Below are positions 1 through 5,054 of a DNA stretch of 6,725 nt, in pieces. This stretch comes from CAYMTN01 sp964393335. Lineage in GTDB: Bacteria; Chloroflexota; Anaerolineae; Aggregatilineales; Aggregatilineaceae. Position 1 is the first letter of the stretch. Every line of letters starts with the position of its first letter. The position numbers and the translations under genes are program-made. The DNA is taken from assembly GCA_964393335.1 (NCBI GenBank), contig CAYMTN010000268.1, positions 1-6,725 of the forward strand. Direction: 5' to 3'. The notes beneath the pieces were generated by a model. The model was not told where the DNA came from. It saw nothing but the letters and a program-made list of their open reading frames with translations, and did no database searches.

Positions 1-44
1 TGAAAGCCAGACGCTGCGAGTCATCTGGCAAGCGAGGTGCAACG

Positions 45-971
45 GTGCGGTACAGGTCACAGGCAGCGCTCTGGGCGGTGACAGGGCTGGCGGCGGGCTT
101 GTTCGTGGTGCAGACGGCGCTCGCGGACAGTGATACGCTGCTCGCCCGGTACGCGATCACGCTGCTCGCGGTCGGCGGCGCGGCATGGATCGTGATGCGG
201 CTGACCGGGATCGGATTCCGGGCGGTGAATGGTCCCGCGCCGGAGCCGGTTGTGCTGGCGCTGGCCGCGTTGGCCGCGTTGAGCCTGTGGGCGGCGGCCT
301 GGTGGCTGATGGACCTGACCAATTACAGGCTGGATCGCTGGCTGGGCGCGCTGGCGCTGCCGACGCCAATCACGCAATTCTCCGATTCACTGCTGGGTTT
401 GGATCTCACGCCGGTGACGTATGAGCTTGAGATTTTGCTGGCGGTCGTGCTGCTGCCGCTGGCCGAAGGCTGGCTGTTATGGGGCCTGCTGCAACCGGCG
501 TTGGGCGCGGCGCTTGGGCGCTGGCGGGCGGCGTGGGTCATGGGACTGGTGGCGGGCACATTCTGGGCGGTGACCGCCGTGCAAAATGCCGCGCCCGCGC
601 TGCCCTGGGGATTGGCGTCATGGGGCGGCTACGTGGTGATCGGCCTGGTGGCGGCGCAGGCCGTGTATCTCACCGGGTCGTGGTGGGCCGGATTCGCCGC
701 GTATGGCGCGTTCGCCTATGCCAGTTTCAGGTGGCGCGACGACCTGTTCCGCGAATTCTACGGCAAGGACTATCTCGATCCGGCCTGGCTGACGGTCATC
801 GTGTTGGGGCTGTTGGGGGCAGTGGTGGCACTGCAAGCGATCCGCTTCCGCACGCCGCGCCCGGCGGAGGGCGATCTCTGCGCCGATCCTGCGCTGCGGG
901 CGTGGGTCATCGCCGGACTCGTGACCGGCGCAGCGGCGCTGGTCGTGTTGGACGTTATCGCACGGGCGTAA
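45..971 (+). CDS. Polytopic membrane protein, degenerate CPBP (CAAX-type) intramembrane protease homologue
   Basis: Membrane protein of 308 residues with about eight or nine hydrophobic segments, roughly at 9-27, 32-52, 67-90, 128-152, 161-180, 190-210, 212-228, 246-266 and 286-305. The segment LAEGWLLWGLLQPAL (139-153) matches the first CPBP motif (EExxxRG) in layout, but the second Glu is Gly142 and the Arg is Trp146. The second motif FxxxH reads F173xxxT177. The third (HxxxN/D) reads Y220xxxA224 after the usual small-Trp-Ala lead-in (SWWAGFAAY). No catalytic or metal-binding residue of the family survives, so protease activity is unlikely and a structural or chaperone-like role is a guess. 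The start is GTG at 45, with GAGG at 34-37 seven bases upstream. The frame stays open to the window edge, so a start further left cannot be excluded. It converges on the SH3b gene with 25 bp between stop codons. The coding call is firm; the family call is from motif layout only. Confidence 0.75.
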   Translation: MRYRSQAALWAVTGLAAGLFVVQTALADSDTLLARYAITLLAVGGAAWIVMRLTGIGFRAVNGPAPEPVVLALAALAALSLWAAAWWLMDLTNYRLDRWLGALALPTPITQFSDSLLGLDLTPVTYELEILLAVVLLPLAEGWLLWGLLQPALGAALGRWRAAWVMGLVAGTFWAVTAVQNAAPALPWGLASWGGYVVIGLVAAQAVYLTGSWWAGFAAYGAFAYASFRWRDDLFREFYGKDYLDPAWLTVIVLGLLGAVVALQAIRFRTPRPAEGDLCADPALRAWVIAGLVTGAAALVVLDVIARA

Positions 972-996
972 TGGTGCAACCGGGCGCGCGTGACGA

Positions 997-1788
997 TCAC
1001 AACCGGCGCATGAACGCGACCAGCAGCCCCAGCAGCCCAACCGCGCCCAATGCCAGGATCGGCAGAATCGGCGGGATGCCGTCGCTCTCGGCGGCGGTTT
1101 GCGGGTTGGTTTTCGGGATCACGACCGGAGTCGGCGTGTAGGGCGGAAAGGTGAACGTCGGCAGCGGCTGGCCGGGAATCAGCGTCGGGCCTTGATCCGG
1201 GCCGGGCGTGAAGATGCCGGTGGGCGTGACCAGCGCCTGCGCCGTCAGCGACGCTATCGCGCCGGGCGTTTGCGTGATGGCGGCGGCGGTTTGCTGCTCG
1301 GCGGCGATCACCGGGTCCAGCGTCGGGATATCCTCCAGTTCGAGTTCCTGAATCTGCGATGCTTCGCCGCTCAGGGTGACCACGTCTTTGTAGACCCAGG
1401 CGGTCCCGGCGGGTGTCTCCGCAAACTCGATCCAGTACCAGTCAAAGCGGCGGCCCAATACGGCGTATTTGGTGCCGGGGAAAATCGTCCCAACGCGGCT
1501 CTCGTTGATATCCGGCCCAGCGCGCACGTTGGTGGCGTCCGAAATGGCCTCAACCATCGGGCGGCCTGCCGAGGTAGGCGTGCGGGTCGGGGTTTCGCTC
1601 GGCGGACCGGGCGTTTCGGTGGCGGTGGGAAATTGAAGCTGCACGGGGGAGGGCGTTCCCTGGAGCTGCCCCGCCTGCGGGCGTGCATCTCCGGGCCGAA
1701 GCACAGTCGTCTGCGCCCAGGCAATGGTCACGCCTGCGGCCAACAGCAGCAGGGCCACGACCAGCGCCACCCCGTATCTACGAGTCAC
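997..1788 (-). CDS. Secreted SH3b-domain protein with C-terminal membrane anchor
   Basis: A 263-residue exported protein. An N-terminal signal peptide (about 1-26, ending AWA-Q) is followed by a Pro/Thr-rich linker (44-75, with PTATETP and TPTRTPTS). A bacterial SH3 domain spans about 78-140 and contains the typical NVRAGP turn (87-92), VGTIFPGTKYAVLGR and WYWIEF. A low-complexity Ala/Gln/Thr/Pro region (142-236) leads to a hydrophobic helix (about 239-259) ending in Arg-Arg-Leu. Such SH3b domains usually bind peptidoglycan peptides or glycans. The protein is therefore probably anchored by its C terminus with the SH3b domain outside. There is no catalytic domain. The GTG start at 1788 is supported by a strong GGAGG at 1797-1801. 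It follows the peptidase lipoprotein gene on the same strand after 123 bp and has its own promoter candidate, so it may be both co-transcribed and independently expressed. Its exact role is unknown. Confidence 0.85.
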   Translation of the reverse strand: MTRRYGVALVVALLLLAAGVTIAWAQTTVLRPGDARPQAGQLQGTPSPVQLQFPTATETPGPPSETPTRTPTSAGRPMVEAISDATNVRAGPDINESRVGTIFPGTKYAVLGRRFDWYWIEFAETPAGTAWVYKDVVTLSGEASQIQELELEDIPTLDPVIAAEQQTAAAITQTPGAIASLTAQALVTPTGIFTPGPDQGPTLIPGQPLPTFTFPPYTPTPVVIPKTNPQTAAESDGIPPILPILALGAVGLLGLLVAFMRRL

Positions 1789-1796
1789 AATTACTT

Positions 1797-1801
1797 CCTC
1801 C
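1797..1801 (-). promoter_or_regulatory. Ribosome binding site of the SH3b gene
   Basis: On the minus strand this reads GGAGG, followed by eight bases (AAGTAATT) and then GTG. It fixes the non-ATG start of the SH3b protein at 1788. Confidence 0.8.
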
Positions 1802-1835
1802 GGTGGATGCGTCCATCGATCGTCACCGCGCGGCT

Positions 1836-1864
1836 AGCATACCGGAAACGACCCCGCCCGGCAA
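1836..1864 (-). promoter_or_regulatory. Sigma70-type promoter candidate for the SH3b gene
   Basis: On the minus strand, a -35 box TTGCCG (1859-1864) and a -10 box TATGCT (1836-1841) are separated by exactly 17 bases. Each matches the consensus at four of six positions. Transcription would start near 1829 and give a leader of about 40 bases that includes the GGAGG site. The -35 box lies on the edge of an inverted repeat (1853-1876). The call is from pattern only. Confidence 0.45.
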
Positions 1865-1876
1865 GGGTCCGGCGGG
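1853..1876 (-). repeat. GC-rich inverted repeat between the peptidase and SH3b genes (possible terminator or operator)
   Basis: The arms CCCGCCCGG (1853-1861) and CCGGCGGG (1869-1876) pair with one bulged C around a 7-base loop. The hairpin lies 36 bp past the stop of the peptidase lipoprotein gene. It has no U-run on the minus strand beyond a short TTT, so it would be a poor intrinsic terminator. It overlaps the -35 box of the SH3b promoter candidate and could equally be an operator or attenuator. Confidence 0.4.
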
Positions 1877-1911
1877 ACTCCACAGGGTAAACGTCGCACA
1901 CGCGGCTGCCG

Positions 1912-3489
1912 CTACCAGACGAGCTTGTTGAACTCGTAATCGCGCGTTTGTTCGGCCTGGCGATAACCGTCCTCGCCGGGCCGCGTCAGGTAGCCCTGGT
2001 ATTCCTGGTTGGGGAAGCCGTACACAGTCCACTCGCCCAACACGAAGGGCGGCACGCTGACGCCCGGCGCGCAGTCCTCGCAGGCGACCGGAATCCACTC
2101 GCCATTGTAGCGCCGCGAGATGTGCATGTGCGTGCCGTTGCTGACGCCGCCTTCGCACGAGGGATGCGCCAACTGCGCACCGGCCTGCACCGTCGTCCCG
2201 GCGGCGATGCGCTCATAATCGTCCATGTGCAGGTAAACGAGCGTCCAGCCGGTGTGCTCGTCGCCGTCGCCGTCCAGGTCCAGCACGACATACCCTTCGC
2301 CGCTGCGCGCGATCACGCCAGGGGCGGCAGCGGTGGCCCAGTTGGGCGAAACGTAACACGCGCCCTGCGTATTTTTGATCTCGTCGGGCGGTTCGGGCGG
2401 CGCAAAATCGATCGCGCCCCACGCCGACCCGCTGTTGTACGCGCCGTGCGGCCCGCCGGTGAACACCCACTCCTCACCTTTGGGGAAGGGCAGCGTCAGG
2501 GCCGGCTGCGCGAGGTCGGGCGGCGTGATCGGCTCGTAGGCGTGAGCGAACGGATCGCCAAAGAGCGTCATGTACGTGCGAAAAAAGCCGGTTGGGTGGA
2601 TGTCGCGCTGCCACTGAACCGGGTCGGTGGTCAGGCTGAGCATGTATTGCAGGCCGACGGTGCCGGGGTTGAGCGTCGCGGGATAAAAGATACGCTGCCC
2701 GTCGATCAGCGTCACGGCGAGGATTCCGCGATACTTCCAGCCATAGTAGCCGTAGTTGAGCGCGTCGGCGGCGTCGAGCATCTGCCGCAGCAGGCCCTCA
2801 CGCCCTTCCTTGACGATACCCATCGGGTAGCGGATCAACGTTTCGTCCGGGTACGGGTTGCTGAGCCACTGCGCGCGGTATTCGAGCACGGCGAGCAGCA
2901 GGCGCGGATTCACACTGTAGGAACGCGCGACAAAGTCGATGATCTCGACGCCGCTCATGACGCTGCCGTCCACGTCTTCCGAGTACGCCTTCAAAAACCC
3001 CTGGCGGAACTTGACTGCGCCCGCCACGCTGAAATCGCTGGCCGCCGGGCTGTAGACCAGCTCGCTGTCGGGAATCAGCTTAAAATCGGAGCTGTACACC
3101 GCCGCCCCGCCGGGGATGGTCAACAACTGCCCGACTTCGAGCGCGTTCGGATTGGTCAACTCGTTCACGGCCAGGATGTCATTCACCGTCAGGCCGTAGA
3201 CGGCGGCAATGCTGCCCAGCGTATCGCCGGGCTGCACGGCATACAGGCCGCCTTCGGTGGGCTGGTAGCGCGGCACGTTGGGCGTCGGGACGAGCGGCGT
3301 TTCGGTGGGTTCGTTGGGCGTCATGGTCGGCGGGATGATCACCACGCCGTTTTCGTCGCGCAGCGGCGTGGCGGTGACATAGATCACGTTGTCGCCGGAA
3401 CGCGTGCAGGCCAGCGCCGCACCGGCTACCAGCGCCAGCACGACCAGCGGCGCGAACCATGCCGCGCGACGGTGAAATGTGTACCTCAT
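1912..3489 (-). CDS. Lipoprotein with LysM and LasA-like M23 metallopeptidase domains
   Basis: A 525-residue exported protein. The N terminus has basic residues, a hydrophobic core (11-27) and ALAC, which suggests lipidation at Cys28. A Pro/Thr linker (52-70) precedes one LysM domain (82-126, with VQPGDTLGSIA and the GQLLTIP end), which binds glycan GlcNAc. Residues 150-320 form a mostly helical domain whose NPRLLLAVLEY segment (194-204) recalls lytic transglycosylase folds, with Glu203 as possible acid; this part is inference. The C-terminal M23 peptidase has His348 and Asp361 as zinc ligands, His421 in YLHMDD, and His454/His456 in HMH. The 13-residue step from His348 to Asp361, together with CEGG (445-448) before HxH and YNG (461-463) after it, matches LasA/beta-lytic peptidases (M23A) rather than the common HxxxD type. 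All catalytic residues appear intact, so it probably cuts peptidoglycan cross-bridges or Gly-rich peptides. The ATG at 3489 has GAGG at 3497-3500 and overlaps the esterase stop by ATGA. Confidence 0.9.
   Translation of the reverse strand: MRYTFHRRAAWFAPLVVLALVAGAALACTRSGDNVIYVTATPLRDENGVVIIPPTMTPNEPTETPLVPTPNVPRYQPTEGGLYAVQPGDTLGSIAAVYGLTVNDILAVNELTNPNALEVGQLLTIPGGAAVYSSDFKLIPDSELVYSPAASDFSVAGAVKFRQGFLKAYSEDVDGSVMSGVEIIDFVARSYSVNPRLLLAVLEYRAQWLSNPYPDETLIRYPMGIVKEGREGLLRQMLDAADALNYGYYGWKYRGILAVTLIDGQRIFYPATLNPGTVGLQYMLSLTTDPVQWQRDIHPTGFFRTYMTLFGDPFAHAYEPITPPDLAQPALTLPFPKGEEWVFTGGPHGAYNSGSAWGAIDFAPPEPPDEIKNTQGACYVSPNWATAAAPGVIARSGEGYVVLDLDGDGDEHTGWTLVYLHMDDYERIAAGTTVQAGAQLAHPSCEGGVSNGTHMHISRRYNGEWIPVACEDCAPGVSVPPFVLGEWTVYGFPNQEYQGYLTRPGEDGYRQAEQTRDYEFNKLVW
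3486..3489 (-). other. ATGA start/stop overlap linking the esterase and peptidase genes
   Basis: On the minus strand the esterase ends with TGA (3486-3488) inside the ATG of the peptidase lipoprotein (3487-3489). The GAGG site for the second gene lies inside the last codons of the first. This is the usual layout for translational coupling, so the two genes very likely form one operon. Confidence 0.8.
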
Positions 3490-4493
3490 GACAGGACCTC
3501 GTACAGCCGGGCGAGCGAGTCGGCGTAGCGGTAGTGCGTGCCCCGGTGCCCGTCGGGATATTCTTCATAGACGTGGGGGATGCCCTGCGCGGCCAGCTTG
3601 TGATGCAGCAGCCGCGCGCCGACCTGCAACTGGTATTCGTCGGACTGTCCGGCGTCGATGAAGGCCAGCTTCATACGGCGCAGCGCGGCGGCACAGGCGG
3701 GCACCTCGACTTTGCGCACCGGGTCATGGACCAACCAGCGCGCCCATTCGACGTCGTCCAGCGCGCCGGTCTGCGGGTCGATGGGCAGGTCGAAGCCGTG
3801 CGGGCTGTGCGGATTGCTGCCAAAGGCCGCTGCAAAGCAGATCGTCATGACCAGCTCCCAAAAACCGCCGCTCTTGGGCCGGATGACCGGAATATCACGG
3901 ATGAAAGCGTCCAGGCCGCCGTAACGCTCAAGCTGCTGGTGCAGTTTGCTGATGCCGGGCAGGCAGGTGTATTCCCAGTAGAGATCGCCGCTGTGGCACG
4001 CAAAGGCGCTGAATACCTCCGGGTGGTGCATGGCCTGCGTGATCGCGCCGAATCCGCCGCTGCTGCGGCCCATCACGCCCCGGTGGTCGCGGTCGGTCAG
4101 CGTGCGGAAGCGCGCATCCACGAAGGGGATGATTTCGTCGATCAGGTAATCTTCATAGCGGCCCATGCCTGTCGAGTTGACGAACTGCGACCCGCCGAAA
4201 CGCGTCCACATATCCGGCAGAACGACGATCAACGGGCCGGTGGTGCCGTTCAGGATCAGGTCGTCAAGCTGCTGCTGGATGGTGACATCCCAGGGACGCC
4301 AGTTCATCAGGCTGGGGCCGGTGTGGCCGTGACTGCTCAGCAGGTAGACAACCGGGTACCGTTGGCGTAGGGCCTCGTCGTAGCCGGGCGGCAGGTACAC
4401 GGCGACCCGGCGCGTGGCGGGGTCACTGAGCGGGTTATCCCGCAGGACGGTGCTTTCCAGCACCGGCTGTTCGACGCGGCTGGTTTGAGTCAT
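3486..4493 (-). CDS. Putative serine esterase, esterase D/FrmB-type alpha/beta hydrolase
   Basis: A 335-residue protein with no signal peptide, probably cytoplasmic. It has the outline of the 'putative esterase' family (PF00756): a first strand pair ending VAVYLPPGYD (30-39), YPVVYLLSSHGHTG (46-59) with the oxyanion region, LIVVLPD (88-94), YLIDEIIPFVDARFR (116-130), and the nucleophile elbow GRSSGG (142-147) with Ser144. Candidates for the other triad residues are Asp285 in AGQSDEYQ and His316 in YPDGHRG. Family members act on acyl thioesters, S-formylglutathione, mycolate or siderophore esters, and the substrate here cannot be read. I chose the ATG at 4493 because GAGGAG lies 11 bases upstream and a good promoter lies just before it. 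A longer reading to ATG 4589 would place the start upstream of that promoter and add 32 residues that do not resemble the family. It is the first gene of the minus-strand operon and is divergent from the SCP2 gene. Confidence 0.88.
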   Translation of the reverse strand: MTQTSRVEQPVLESTVLRDNPLSDPATRRVAVYLPPGYDEALRQRYPVVYLLSSHGHTGPSLMNWRPWDVTIQQQLDDLILNGTTGPLIVVLPDMWTRFGGSQFVNSTGMGRYEDYLIDEIIPFVDARFRTLTDRDHRGVMGRSSGGFGAITQAMHHPEVFSAFACHSGDLYWEYTCLPGISKLHQQLERYGGLDAFIRDIPVIRPKSGGFWELVMTICFAAAFGSNPHSPHGFDLPIDPQTGALDDVEWARWLVHDPVRKVEVPACAAALRRMKLAFIDAGQSDEYQLQVGARLLHHKLAAQGIPHVYEEYPDGHRGTHYRYADSLARLYEVLS

Positions 4494-4504
4494 GACGGTT
4501 TTCG

Positions 4505-4510
4505 CTCCTC
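4505..4510 (-). promoter_or_regulatory. Ribosome binding site that sets the esterase start
   Basis: GAGGAG on the minus strand, 11 bases before the ATG at 4493. The spacing is slightly long but the match is strong. No comparable site precedes the alternative ATG at 4589. Confidence 0.6.
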
Positions 4511-4528
4511 GTTCGCTGCTCCCGCTCC

Positions 4529-4557
4529 ATTGTAGCCAAGTGACAGAGGCCCGGCAA
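4529..4557 (-). promoter_or_regulatory. Sigma70-type promoter candidate for the esterase-peptidase operon
   Basis: On the minus strand, TTGCCG (4552-4557) and TACAAT (4529-4534, five of six to consensus) are separated by 17 bases. The predicted start near 4522 leaves a leader of about 28 bases that carries GAGGAG. The -35 box and the bases after it (TTGCCGGGC) are identical to those of the SH3b promoter candidate. Confidence 0.55.
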
Positions 4558-4568
4558 TAAGCCGGGCC
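4548..4568. repeat. Perfect inverted repeat in the divergent control region
   Basis: GGCCCGGC (4548-4555) and GCCGGGCC (4561-4568) are perfectly complementary around AATAA (4556-4560). There is no T-run on either side and it lies between divergent genes, so an intrinsic terminator for either neighbour makes little sense. It covers the esterase -35 box and sits 5 bp upstream of the SCP2 -35 candidate, which fits an operator for both genes. No regulator is encoded in the window. Confidence 0.6.
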
Positions 4569-4573
4569 GCAAT

Positions 4574-4602
4574 TAGGCAGGGCGGCCATGAATTGTTATA
4601 GT
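4574..4602 (+). promoter_or_regulatory. Sigma70-type promoter candidate for the SCP2 gene
   Basis: TAGGCA (4574-4579, four of six) and TATAGT (4597-4602, five of six) are separated by 17 bases in the only AT-rich patch of the region. The predicted start near 4609 gives a leader of about 43 bases before the ATG at 4652. Confidence 0.45.
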
Positions 4603-4651
4603 TAAGCATTCGTATTTGTGCAGGGCGTAACGAACAGCAGGAGAAGGTTTC

Positions 4652-4984
4652 ATGGCCAAAGCAACATCCATCAAGGAGATTTTTGACAATATCGACCAGG
4701 GTTTCAACCCGGACAAGGCCGAAGGCGTAGACGCCATATTCCAGTTCAATCTGTCCGGCGACAACGGCGGGCAGTACTGGATTCAGGTCAAGAACAAAGA
4801 GGCGGCGGTTCACCAGGGCGAACACGACGCCCCCACGATGACAATCATGTCCACGGCGGACGATTATATGGCCCTGGCAAACGGCGACCTGAACGCGATG
4901 ACGGCCTTCATGCAGGGGAAAATCAAGGTCAAGGGTGACATGGGCCTAGCGTTGAAGCTGCAAGCGATGTTTGGCCTGGGGTAA
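4652..4984 (+). CDS. SCP2 sterol/lipid-binding domain protein
   Basis: A stand-alone SCP2-type protein of 110 residues, the usual length of the single domain. Visible family marks are an amphipathic N-terminal helix (SIKEIFDNID, 6-15), the strands FQFNLSG (30-36) and QYWIQVKN (41-48), PTMTIMSTADDYMALANGDLN (61-81), and the diagnostic end AFMQGKIKVKGDMGLALKLQAMF (85-107). The domain forms a hydrophobic tunnel that carries acyl chains, sterols or other lipids, and it has no catalytic residues. There is no signal peptide, so it acts in the cytoplasm. The ATG start has AGGAG at 4639-4643, eight bases upstream. It is divergent from the esterase gene, with 158 bp of shared control region. A joint role in acyl-lipid handling is possible but rests only on position. 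Confidence 0.93.
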   Translation: MAKATSIKEIFDNIDQGFNPDKAEGVDAIFQFNLSGDNGGQYWIQVKNKEAAVHQGEHDAPTMTIMSTADDYMALANGDLNAMTAFMQGKIKVKGDMGLALKLQAMFGLG

Positions 4985-5015
4985 GCACACTCCACCGCGT
5001 GAACGTTGTGTCCCA

Positions 5016-5044
5016 GGGGCGCGATCCGGACCGGACCGCGCCCC
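5016..5044. terminator. GC-rich hairpin between convergent genes, likely bidirectional terminator
   Basis: GGGGCGCG (5016-5023) pairs perfectly with CGCGCCCC (5037-5044) around a 13-base loop that itself contains TCCGG-A-CCGGA. It lies between the SCP2 stop (4984) and the stop of the repeat protein (5055), where both transcripts should end. Neither strand shows a U-run after the stem, so intrinsic termination would be inefficient. The position is the main support. Confidence 0.45.
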
Positions 5045-5054
5045 CGCGTGTTGG

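Noticed and set aside
2..133. Possible C-terminal end of an upstream gene (frame beginning ESQTLRVIWQ)
   Set aside because: It would overlap the membrane protein gene by 89 bp and is too short to recognise. The first 44 bases hold nothing else I can identify except the GAGG site.
972..996. Terminator between the convergent membrane-protein and SH3b genes
   Set aside because: Only a 4-bp GTGA/TCAC pairing with a 3-base loop is visible, with no U-run; this is too weak to call.
1099..1890. Plus-strand open frame opposite the SH3b gene
   Set aside because: The product is low-complexity Arg/Gly-rich sequence typical of an antisense frame, and the minus-strand gene has signal peptide, SH3b domain and a strong ribosome binding site.
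1948..3528. Plus-strand open frame of 526 codons opposite the peptidase lipoprotein
   Set aside because: It mirrors the coding strand of a gene with clear LysM and M23 domains. Its product is rich in Arg, Val and His without any domain, as expected of the antisense of GC-rich coding DNA.
3534..4370. Plus-strand open frame opposite the esterase
   Set aside because: It lies fully within the esterase gene, whose catalytic motifs are clear. The product has no recognisable domain.
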